Below, piece by piece: positions 52,403 through 60,043 of a DNA stretch of 64,000 bases. The notes under the pieces were generated by a model. The model was not told the origin of the DNA. It saw only the letters and a list, made by a program, of their open reading frames with translations, and made no database searches. Numbering within the stretch: position 1 is the first letter of the stretch; each line of letters opens with the position of its first letter. Source of the stretch: Streptomyces dangxiongensis (lineage in GTDB: Bacteria > Actinomycetota > Actinomycetes > Streptomycetales > Streptomycetaceae); NCBI RefSeq assembly GCF_003675325.1, contig NZ_CP033073.1:1860001-1924000 (forward strand), read 5' to 3'. The position numbers and the translations under genes were made by a program.

Positions 52403-53269
52403 GGGCTGTCCCGTAAATGATCTTTGACGTGCCTGGTGACCTGCTTGTTTTCTCGTCACCCGGCGAGGGTGAGGTTGTACAGGCGGGCGATGCCGAGCAT
52501 GGCGTGATGGACGCCGTCGCCTTTGAGGCGGCAGTCGCGGAGGATCTTCCAGGTCTTCATGCGGGCGAAGGCGTGCTCGACGCGGGCGCGGACCTTGCGG
52601 TGTGAGGCGTTGTGTTCCTCTTTCCATTCGGGGAGGTCGGCCTGGCCGGGCTGGCGGCGGTGCGGGATGACCAGGCCGGTGCCGCGGTAGCCGCCATCGG
52701 CGATGACGGTGGTGTGGCCGACGGCATCCTTGGTGCCGGACAGCTCCCACGCCTTGCAGTCGTTACGGTTGCCGGGCAGTGGTCGGCCGACAGCGACGAC
52801 GAGCCGGGTGTCGGCGTCGATGACGACCTGGTGGTTGGTGGAGTACCGGTAGTTCTTCGACTGCTCGGCCACCTGGTGGTCGCGGGGGGGACCAGGGTGC
52901 CGTCCACGATGAGCATGGTGTCCTTGCGGAACCGCTTGCGCTGCTGCAGCGCGAGCGCCGGGCCGAGGTGGTCGATGATGCGGTCCGCGGCCGACTTCGA
53001 CACCCCGAACAGCGGCGCCAGTTGGCGCAGGGTGAGGTTCGTGCGCCAGTACGCGGCGACCAGCAGGACCCGGTCCTCCAGCGGCAGGCTCCACGGCCGG
53101 CCCTTGCGGACCGGATCCGCACCCTCCCGCCGCAGCGCGGTGACCAGCTTGCCGAACTGCCGCGGGCTCAGCCCGGTGAACGGGGCTATCCAGGAAGGCT
53201 CCGACGCCGTGATCACACCAGACACGGCAAGATCATCTCACCTGTGACCAGCAGTTACGGGACAGCCCT
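52403..53269 (-). mobile_element. IS5-family insertion sequence, 867 bp, apparently complete
   Basis: Terminal inverted repeats AGGGCTGTCCCGTAA are found at 52403-52417 and, inverted, at 53255-53269. The element is flanked by TA on both sides (52401-52402, 53270-53271), fitting a 2-bp target duplication of the IS5/IS427 type. It encodes one transposase read through a -1 frameshift site. Confidence 0.85.
52456..53225 (-). CDS. IS5-family transposase, two frames joined by -1 frameshift
   Basis: Frame 1 starts GTG at 53225 (VSGVITASEPSWIAPFTGL...SPRQFGKLVTALRREG) and contains LAPLFGVSKSAADRIIDHLGP and the first catalytic Asp in MLIVDGTLVP. At a run of seven C (52883-52889) the frame must slip back by one base; it then continues RDHQVAEQSKNYRYSTNHQVVIDADTRL, GNRNDCKAWE, VIADGGYRGTGLVIP (second Asp) and RARVEHAFARMKTWKILRDCRLKGDGVH (catalytic Glu) to the stop at 52456. 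IS427-group elements are known to make transposase by programmed -1 frameshifting, so this element may be active. A one-base deletion in a poly-C run is the alternative. Confidence 0.85.
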
Positions 53270-53271
53270 TA

Positions 53272-53895
53272 GGTTCCCCGTATCCACTGGTTCTCACCGG
53301 CGGGTATGCCGTGCGGGCCCACCGCCTCGTGAACCGCCCCAGCCAGGACCTCGACGTCGCCACCTAGAACCCGGCCCCCATGGCCGACATCGCCGCCGCG
53401 CTTCGCGCCGGCCTGGTAGCCCGCGGCCGGAAGGTGCACGCGCTGGAGACCGCCCCGCTGTCCGCCCGCTTCACCGTGTCCGACCCGGCCACCGGGGAGG
53501 AATGCGAAGTCGACATCCTCAAGGAAATCTTCTGGCGGCCAGTCACCCAAAGCCCGTACGGGCCCGCCCTCGCGGAGGAGGACGTGATCGGGACCAAGGT
53601 CCGCGCCCTCGCCGACCGCGGAGCGCCCCGCGACCTGATCGACGTGTTCGCAGCCTCCCGGCGATGGACAAATGCCGAGCTCGAAGAGTTCGGCCGCCGT
53701 CACGCGCGAGGCCGCTTCGAGCGCGAGGATCTACAGGCGAACCTCACAGGCGCCGAGTGGACCGACGACGAAGCCTTCGCTGCCTATGGCCTCGATGACG
53801 CCACGATCACCGCTCTCCGCGCATGGGCTGTGGAATGGGCCGACGACCTCGCTGCTCGTCTCCTCGAAGAGGGCGGTGCTCCGGACAACGACTGA
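53272..53895 (+). pseudogene. Nucleotidyltransferase AbiEii/AbiGii-type toxin gene, 5' lost, internal stop
   Basis: Right after the IS the plus strand reads YPLVLTGGYAVRAHRLVNRPSQDLDVAT, the nucleotidyltransferase core (GG.A...H...R.S.DLD), then a TAG (53365-53367), then NPAPMADIAAALRAGL...VDILKEIFWRPV and a helical C-terminus to 53895. AbiEii is the toxin of AbiE-type abortive phage-defence systems. The first 20-30 codons are gone and the internal stop lies just after the catalytic DLD motif, so it is a pseudogene. An ATG at 53380 could still express a C-terminal fragment of 171 residues. Confidence 0.82.
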
Positions 53896-54094
53896 CCAAG
53901 CCCCGGAAAGATCACAGCTACGAACGATCATTCGGAGCCGACTCTTCCGAAGCGTCCCATGCAAGAATCCGCCCCTTCACACTGCTGTCCGCGGCAGTAG
54001 TCGGTCATTGCTGGGGATTTCGGGACCCCTGCCAGTACAGCCAGCCGCTTGGCCTCCACGGCCCGGTGGCCAGACCGCCCGATGAGCGAAGTGG

Positions 54095-54721
54095 TCAGCT
54101 GTCGGGTTTCTTCGAGCGCCGCGGGGCGGCGGCCTGGGTGGGGCGAGCACCGGCCTCGATCTGCAGGGCGTACACGGCGTTCGTCACGAGCTCACGCGCG
54201 TATGCGGCGTCCAGTCGGCCAGGGCGGAAGAGGATGCGGTACATGATCGGCGCCACGACACGGTCGATCAGCAGTTCCGTCTCGGGCACCGGCTCCCCCC
54301 GCTGCACCGCACGGGCCAACACGGCGTCGATCTGCTCTGCGGCATACGCCGAACACTGACCGGCATTGGCGCCGTCGGGGTCGCCGAGCAGGGCGTCCCG
54401 GATGTAGGCACGCCCGGGCGGCGAGGCCATCTCGTCGAGGAACTGTTCCGCCCACGCGTCGAGATCGGCCCGCAGGCTTCCGAGATCGGCCGGATCCGTT
54501 TCCGGGCGCAGTCGTTCGACGGCCACGTCGGACAGGAGTTCCTGCAGGTCGCCCCAACGACGGTAGATCGTGGAGGGGGTCACGCCCGCCCGAGTGGCCA
54601 CCATCGGGACTGTGAGCGCGTCGCGGCCCACCTCCCCCACGAGTTCACGTACCGCCGCATGGACGGACTCCTGTACGCGTGCGCTGCGCCCGCCGGGGCG
54701 GGCCATGGGCCTGGGACTCAT
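54095..54721 (-). CDS. TetR-family transcriptional regulator
   Basis: 208 residues: HTH RVQESVHAAVRELVGEVGRDALTVPMVATRAGVTPSTIYRRWGDLQELLSDVA, followed by a ligand-binding helical domain. ATG 54721 with GGAGG upstream. The leader holds TTTGTTGCTTCTAG, resembling the GTTTGCTTTA repeats in the promoter region 56520-56580 between the amidase and MFS genes. It likely represses itself and the amidase/MFS cassette. Confidence 0.9.
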   Translation of the reverse strand: MSPRPMARPGGRSARVQESVHAAVRELVGEVGRDALTVPMVATRAGVTPSTIYRRWGDLQELLSDVAVERLRPETDPADLGSLRADLDAWAEQFLDEMASPPGRAYIRDALLGDPDGANAGQCSAYAAEQIDAVLARAVQRGEPVPETELLIDRVVAPIMYRILFRPGRLDAAYARELVTNAVYALQIEAGARPTQAAAPRRSKKPDS

Positions 54722-54864
54722 GACCTCCACCCTAATGCGAATTTGTTGCTTCTAGCCGATGACAGGCGTCGGCGACCCGCAGGGCTACGTATCCGGGCGC
54801 CCGAGCACGGCGGACGCCCCTGCGGCGACGCAACCGCATGTCGGCTTGGAACGTCCGCCCTCCC

Positions 54865-56256
54865 TCAGGCAGCGAGGGGAGCAAGCCGCCCCGCGCCGGC
54901 CACCGACTCCTCGTAGACCCGGCCCACACCGACCACCGTCGCGTCGTGGAAGGGGCGCGCCATCAGCTGCATACCGATCGGCAGTCCGGCGCGGTCGTGA
55001 CCGACCGGCAGGGTGAGGGCCGGGACGCCGGTGATGTTGGCCGGGGCACAGAGGCGGACGTAGCTGTCCGACACGGCCTCGGTCGTGCCATCAGCCCACT
55101 CGACTGCTTCCTGCCCCGCCTCGACGGCGGTCATCGGCACCGTCGGCGCGGCGAGGACGTCGATTCCGTCGAACATGCGAGCCCAGGCGTCTCGCATCAT
55201 GGTGCGGGCCCGCTGGGCGCGGAGGTAGTCGCCCGCAGAGGTGAGTTCGCCGGCCTCCAGCAGGATGCGAACGTCCGCCGCGTACAGGTCGGGGGTAGCC
55301 CGCAGCGACCGCTCGTGGTAGGCGGTGGCCTCGGGAACCATCAGCCCCCACTGAACGGCCTGGATGTAACGCGCCATCGGGATCTCGACGTCGACGAGCT
55401 CCGCCCCCAGCTCCGCCAGCCGCTCGATCGCGCCGCGTACGGACTCCTCGACCTCGGGCGTGACCCGGTCGAAGTAGTGGTTCCGCGGTACGCCGACCTT
55501 CAGTCCTCGCAGGTCGCCTCCCGGGAAGCGGTCCAGCATCGGGCCGGACACGCTCGCCGGGTCGCGCGGGTCGTGGCCGGCGGTCGCCGACAGCACCAGC
55601 GCGACGTCCTGGACGGTGCGGGTGAGAGGGCCCACGTGGTCCAGGGACCAGGACAGCGAGGTCACGCCTGTGCGTGGGACCAGGCCGTAGGTCGGCTTGA
55701 GGCCCACGACGCCGTTCAGGGCCGCGGGGACCCGGATGGAACCGCCCGTGTCCGTGCCCATGGCGAACGTCGCCCCGCCGGCGGCGACAGCTACCGCCGA
55801 GCCGCCGCTCGACCCGCCCGCAACCCGGCTGTGGTCCCAGGCGTTGTTCGTCTGCGGAGTGGTCAGGCCGTAGGCGAACTCGTGCGTGTGCGTCTTGCCC
55901 AGGAGGACGGCCCCGGCGGCGCCGAGCCGTTCGGCCACCCGGCTGTCGCGTTCCGCCACGTGCCCTGCCCGGACGTGCGAGCTAGCCGTGGTGGGTATCC
56001 CCTCTGCGTCGATCAGATCCTTGAGCGCCATGGGGATCCCGTGCAGCGGCCCGCGCGGTCCGCTTCCGGAGATCTCCCGTTCGGCGCGGACCGCTGCGGC
56101 CAGGGCCGCGTCGGCGGCGACGGTGACGTAGGCGCCCAGCCGTCCTTCGACGGCGGCAATACGGGCGAGCACCGATTCGGTGAGTTCGACGGGGGACAGC
56201 TCCCGTGCGCGCACCGCACGGGAGGCTTCGGTCAGCGACAGCTCAAACGGTTGCAT
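54865..56256 (-). CDS. Amidase, GatA/AtzE-like
   Basis: 463 residues with the triad Lys in GIPMALKDLIDAEG, cis-Ser in VAGGSSGGSAVAVAAG and nucleophile Ser in GTDTGGSIRVPAALNGVVGLKPTYG. Its start overlaps by 14 nt a small gene resembling AtzG/GatC, the arrangement of AtzG-AtzE (1-carboxybiuret hydrolase) and GatCAB pairs. It probably hydrolyses a small xenobiotic or natural amide rather than acting in tRNA amidation, because it is in a TetR cassette with an exporter and a metallo-hydrolase. Confidence 0.9.
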   Translation of the reverse strand: MQPFELSLTEASRAVRARELSPVELTESVLARIAAVEGRLGAYVTVAADAALAAAVRAEREISGSGPRGPLHGIPMALKDLIDAEGIPTTASSHVRAGHVAERDSRVAERLGAAGAVLLGKTHTHEFAYGLTTPQTNNAWDHSRVAGGSSGGSAVAVAAGGATFAMGTDTGGSIRVPAALNGVVGLKPTYGLVPRTGVTSLSWSLDHVGPLTRTVQDVALVLSATAGHDPRDPASVSGPMLDRFPGGDLRGLKVGVPRNHYFDRVTPEVEESVRGAIERLAELGAELVDVEIPMARYIQAVQWGLMVPEATAYHERSLRATPDLYAADVRILLEAGELTSAGDYLRAQRARTMMRDAWARMFDGIDVLAAPTVPMTAVEAGQEAVEWADGTTEAVSDSYVRLCAPANITGVPALTLPVGHDRAGLPIGMQLMARPFHDATVVGVGRVYEESVAGAGRLAPLAA

Positions 56257-56449
56257 CGGCGTTCCCCTGTCCGGCTCGGTAGGAGGACGCGGGAGGGGTC
56301 TCGCCGAAATCGAGCTCGCGCAACGTGCTGATCACGGAGTGGATGTGGTTGGCCGTCATGGCCACTCCTTCGTGTCGGCCGTCCCCGAGGGGGAGCCCCG
56401 CCCGCAGCGCCCCTCGGGCTGCCTCCTGGGGGGTGAGTTCGCCGGTCAT
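56243..56449 (-). CDS. Small AtzG/GatC-like subunit
   Basis: 68 residues from the ATG at 56449 (MTGELTPQEAARGALRAG; GGAAG upstream). The C-terminal half TANHIHSVISTLRELDFGETPPASSYRAG follows the GatC/AtzG pattern, a helix then 'L.fdE..PA..Fra'. It precedes and overlaps the amidase gene, with translational coupling, and likely wraps around the amidase as its stabilising partner. Too short and diverged for certainty. Confidence 0.6.
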   Translation of the reverse strand: MTGELTPQEAARGALRAGLPLGDGRHEGVAMTANHIHSVISTLRELDFGETPPASSYRAGQGNADATV

Positions 56450-56519
56450 GGCTTCCTTCCGGATCTGTGCGGCGTGACGGGCCGGGGCTGGTACAGGACC
56501 TCCGACCATCGTAAACGCG

Positions 56520-56580
56520 AATCGTTTGCTTTAGTCGATCGTAGGATCTACGGTGCCTTAAAGCAAACCAATCGCTTTTA
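56520..56580. promoter_or_regulatory. Divergent promoter with TetR operator repeats
   Basis: GTTTGCTTTA (56524-56533) and TAAAGCAAAC (56559-56568) form an inverted repeat with a 25-nt centre; a third half-site ATCGCTTTTAG follows at 56571. The TetR gene's own leader has the related TTTGTTGCTTCTAG near 54740. The sites lie between the divergent amidase and MFS genes and fit TetR repression of both. Confidence 0.55.
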
Positions 56581-56597
56581 GCACGGGAAGGACCCTC

Positions 56598-57923
56598 ATG
56601 CAGAGCGTCCCCGCGGGCCTCGCGCCTCCCCGCACCTCCCCATCCGGACGCCTGCCGTTCGCATTGCACACCTCGATCCTGATCGCGCTGCTCGCCGCAT
56701 CCAGCGCGCCGACCCCGCTGTACCCCCACTACCAGGCTCAGTGGCAGTTGTCGTCCCTCGACATCACCGTGGTCTTCAGCGCCTACGCTCTGGCGCTCCT
56801 GATCGCACTGCTGACGACCGGAACCCTTTCCGACCATGTCGGACGCCGCCCCGTGCTCCTGGGCGCGCTCGCGGTCCAGGTCGCCTCCATGGCACTGTTC
56901 GCGACGGCCGGCGGCCTGACCACCCTGATCGGCGCCCGCGTGCTGCAGGGCATCGCGACCGGCGCGGCGACCAGCGCAGCAGGTGCGGCTCTCCTCGACC
57001 TGGAAGATCCCGCCCGGCCGGGTCGCCCCGCTCTGGCCAACAGCATCGCGCCGGTGACGGGCATGGCGGCCGGCGTCCTGGCAGCCACCCTCATGGTGCG
57101 CCTCGCCCCCGTTCCGACGATCACGGTGTACGCGGCCCTGATCGCCGTGTTCGCCGCGCAGGCCATCGCCCTTGTCTCGACGTCCGAGACCGTCCGCCGC
57201 CGTCCCGGAGCACTGCGCTCGACGCGGCCCCGCCTGGCGCTGCCGTCGGCGGCCGCCCACGCTCTCCTGCTCAACGGCGCCGGCGTCGTCGCCGTCTGGG
57301 CACTCGGCGGCTTCTACTCGTCCCTGGGGCCGGGCTTCACACGGCTCATCTCCCCCGACGGACCCGAATACGCCGGCGGCCTGGTCTTCTTCACGCTGAC
57401 GGCCGTCGCCGCCCCGACGGTGTACTTCACGCGCAGGATGCGTGCCGACGTCTCCGCTCTTCTTGGGAGCTGCGCGGTGATTCCGGCGGCCCTCCTGACC
57501 CTGGGTGCCCTCTATCTCACCGACCCCGTACTTCTCTTCACCGGGGCGGCGCTGGCCGGGTTCGGCTTCGGAGCTGTCTCCCAGGGTGCGCTGCGCGCGG
57601 TCGTCGACTCGGTACCGGCCCGGGAGAAGGGCGGCACGCTCGCCTCCTATTACGTACTCAGCTACTTGGCGATGAGTCTGCCCGCCATCGGCGCCGGCGC
57701 CCTCACCGCCGGCTTCGGACTGCGTGCGGCAGCACTGGCCCATGCCGGCTGCGTGGCCGTACTGGCGACCGTCGCAGTCGCGACGCTGACCGCGCCGCTG
57801 CGCAGTCGGCGCCGGACACCGTCTGCGGACGCCCACTCCCGCCCGGCAACGAGCAACCACACATCCGTCTCACCGGACACACCCGCCCCAGACATCTCCG
57901 TCCTCGCGACCCATAACAGGTAA
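56598..57923 (+). CDS. MFS transporter (DHA1-like)
   Basis: 441 residues with about 12 helices. Motif A is GTLSDHVGRRPVLLGAL; ARVLQGIATGAATSAAGAAL is the antiporter-type fourth helix. The C-terminal 50 residues are hydrophilic. ATG at 56598 has AAGGACC upstream. It diverges from the amidase across the TetR operator and probably exports or imports the amidase substrate or product. Confidence 0.87.
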   Translation: MQSVPAGLAPPRTSPSGRLPFALHTSILIALLAASSAPTPLYPHYQAQWQLSSLDITVVFSAYALALLIALLTTGTLSDHVGRRPVLLGALAVQVASMALFATAGGLTTLIGARVLQGIATGAATSAAGAALLDLEDPARPGRPALANSIAPVTGMAAGVLAATLMVRLAPVPTITVYAALIAVFAAQAIALVSTSETVRRRPGALRSTRPRLALPSAAAHALLLNGAGVVAVWALGGFYSSLGPGFTRLISPDGPEYAGGLVFFTLTAVAAPTVYFTRRMRADVSALLGSCAVIPAALLTLGALYLTDPVLLFTGAALAGFGFGAVSQGALRAVVDSVPAREKGGTLASYYVLSYLAMSLPAIGAGALTAGFGLRAAALAHAGCVAVLATVAVATLTAPLRSRRRTPSADAHSRPATSNHTSVSPDTPAPDISVLATHNR

Positions 57924-57934
57924 GGAAGGTCTTC

Positions 57935-58870
57935 GTGTTCACCTCATCGCAAACGACCAAGTCCACTACTCCCCCCGCCTCTTCCTGGACGGTGGGCAAC
58001 CACACCGTACGACGCATCGACGAAGTGGCCCTGCCCGCCCGGACCGGTCCGTGGCTGCTGCCCGGGGCAACCACCGACCTCGTGAGCCGGACTCCCTGGC
58101 TGAGCCCCGAATTCGCCGACGAACAAGGCGTTCTGCGCCTGGCGAGTCACAGCTTCGCCGTCGAGGTGGACGGCATGCGGGTGCTGGTGGACACCGGCAT
58201 CGGAAACGGGAAGCGGCGCTCCAACCCCGCCTGGCACAACCTGAACAGCGACTACGAAGCACGGCTACGGGCGGCGGGCTTCGCGCCGGAGAACGTTGAC
58301 GTCGTGGTCCTGACCCACCTCCACGCCGACCACGTGGGGTGGAACACGCGTGCCGAGGGCGACGCCTGGGTGCCCACCTTCCCGAACGCGCGCTATCTCA
58401 TCTCACGCACCGAGTGGGACTACTGGGCGGGTGTCGACATGGAGGAGGCGCGTCGACAGATGTTCCGGGACTCGGTCCATCCCGTCCGGGAAGCAGGTCT
58501 GTTCGACCTCATCGATGTCGCGGACGAGGGCACGGACGTCGCGCCGGGCATCCGTCTGCTGCCCACCCCCGGCCACACACCGGGGCAGGTAGCGGTGGAA
58601 CTGAGCAGCCGTGGCGAGACCGCACTGGTCACCGGCGACAGCATCCACCACCCGGTCCAAATAGCGCATCCGGAGCTCTGTAGCTGTGTGGACGTCGCTC
58701 CCGAACTCGCGGCCAGGACCCGGAACCAGGTGCTCGGCTCACTGGCCGGTACGTCAACTCTCCTGCTGGGAAGCCACTTCCCGCCGCCGACCGCCGGACA
58801 CGTGCGACACGAGGACGGCGGGTACCGACTGGCCCCGGCCCCCTCAGGGGTCACGCCCATCGGCGGCTGA
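57935..58870 (+). CDS. Metallo-beta-lactamase-fold hydrolase
   Basis: 311 residues from a GTG at 57935 (AAGGAAGG upstream). Zinc motif VVLTHLHADHVGW (HxHxDH), downstream Pro-Thr-Pro-Gly-His-Thr-Pro-Gly (PTPGHTPG), VTGDSIHHPVQ and LLGSHFPPP complete the metal ligands. This layout is common to lactonases and other small hydrolases. It is 11 nt after the MFS stop, thus in the same operon, so an ester or lactone related to the amide substrate may be its target. Confidence 0.88.
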   Translation: MFTSSQTTKSTTPPASSWTVGNHTVRRIDEVALPARTGPWLLPGATTDLVSRTPWLSPEFADEQGVLRLASHSFAVEVDGMRVLVDTGIGNGKRRSNPAWHNLNSDYEARLRAAGFAPENVDVVVLTHLHADHVGWNTRAEGDAWVPTFPNARYLISRTEWDYWAGVDMEEARRQMFRDSVHPVREAGLFDLIDVADEGTDVAPGIRLLPTPGHTPGQVAVELSSRGETALVTGDSIHHPVQIAHPELCSCVDVAPELAARTRNQVLGSLAGTSTLLLGSHFPPPTAGHVRHEDGGYRLAPAPSGVTPIGG

Positions 58871-59034
58871 AGCGGATCGGACCACCCGGGACGGGCCACG
58901 CACCGAGTCGCACCGAGTCCGTGCGGGTGACGTCCTGGGCGCCCGCGACCGGACGGCCCGCGAGCGGATATGAGACTCCTCCGGCATGCGCTCCGTCGTC
59001 ACCGATGGGGGCCGGAAGAAGTTATGACCGATCA

Positions 59035-59061
59035 CCGGCTTGCGCCCTTTGCGTAAGCCGG
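59035..59061. terminator. Stem-loop downstream of metallo-hydrolase gene
   Basis: CCGGCTTGCGC (59035-59045) pairs with GCGTAAGCCGG (59051-59061) with one mismatch and a 5-nt loop. It is 165 nt after the operon stop; a plausible terminator. Confidence 0.45.
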
Positions 59062-59343
59062 CTGTCGGCTGTCCCTCGTGGGCGACAGTCACGCCGACGC
59101 GTCGCGAACGAGGGCAACCTGCCGGCCCCACTCGCCCCTGGCGGGCCAAGCAACGCGACCCTGCTTCAGTCTCACGAACCGAGCGTCAAGAGTGACGAAT
59201 GCACGTCGCCGACATCAGGCGTACGAACCCCGCCACACCCTGTACCCGCAGGTCAGGCGAGTTTGAACAAGCAGTGCGTCTGCCCGACCCGCTACACAGA
59301 GGGAAACAGGTCGAGCAATCCACCCAGACCACAAAACCGCAGG

Positions 59344-59420
59344 TCAGGCACCCTTGCCAGCAGGCTCCAGAATCGCCACGCACTCCACGTGATGCGTCAT
59401 CGGAAAGACGTTGGCCTGGG
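59344..59420 (-). pseudogene. 3' end fragment of TrmA/RlmD-type RNA methyltransferase gene (copy B)
   Basis: The minus strand reads PAQANVFPMTHHVECVAILEPAGKGA and stops at TGA (59344-59346). FPMTHHVECVAIL is the family's C-terminal signature. A TGA lies upstream in frame, so no more than 25 codons remain. It matches copy A at 48773-48880. Confidence 0.65.
59372..59405. repeat. 34-bp perfect direct repeat, copy 2
   Basis: Identical to 48801-48834 and in the same orientation, within methyltransferase fragment B. See copy 1. Confidence 0.85.
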
Positions 59421-59555
59421 CGGGTCACAGAAAAGCCCAGGTCAGATGCACTTTCTCGGCTCATCGGTCTGTATACGGACGCCCAGAGCGTCAAACGAGC
59501 GTCATAGCCGACAGTCGAGACCAAGATCCATGCCCTCCCCGATCGCATCTCCCAC

Positions 59556-59785
59556 TGCTGGTCCGATGCCAAGCTCGAGGAGGTCGGCCGCCGCCACGCC
59601 CGCGGCCGCTTCGACCACGAGGACCTGCAGGCGAACGTCACGGGCGCCGAGCGGACTGACGACCAAGCCTCGCCGCCTACGGTGTGGAGGAGGCAGGCCA
59701 CCATTGCCGCTCTCCGAATCTGGGCCGCGGAGTGGGCCAACGACCTCGCGCCCCAGCTCCTCAAGGAGTCCCATGATCGAGACAT
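59556..59785 (+). pseudogene. Second AbiEii-like C-terminal remnant
   Basis: The plus strand reads WSDAKLEEVGRRHARGRFDHEDLQANVTGAERTDDQA, then a one-base deletion, then AAYG and further shifted TIAALRIWAAEWANDLAPQLLKES. This parallels the C-terminus of the gene at 53272-53895 (ELEEFGRRHARGRFEREDLQANLTGAEWTDDEA...) at high identity but not identically, so it is a diverged homolog rather than a recent duplicate. Confidence 0.7.
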
Positions 59786-60043
59786 CGGGGCCGACTCCAC
59801 CAGCTCCACAATGCGCTTCCGGCAGGAGCATCGCCGAAACCACACTGCATGTCATCCAACGGGGACCGGAACCGTCCGACGTTGGCAGAGGGTCTCCGAC
59901 CCGACCGGTGTCGGCATCCCGACCTGTGCACCTACGTCTTCAGGGGACCCGGGCAAGCTGCACTTCAGCGGCCCCGCTGTCACGCGCAGCCATCTCGGGA
60001 CGCCCCGCGGTGGCTCCTGACCCGTACGAACCGTGACGCTCAA

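Larger units (their letters stand above)
58871..60043. other. 1.2 kb decayed region
   Basis: No intact gene is supported. It contains a stem-loop (59035-59061), RNA-methyltransferase fragment B, the second copy of the 34-bp repeat, three CAGGTCAG motifs (near 59249, 59341 and 59448, about 90-110 nt apart) and an AbiEii C-terminal remnant. Confidence 0.6.
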
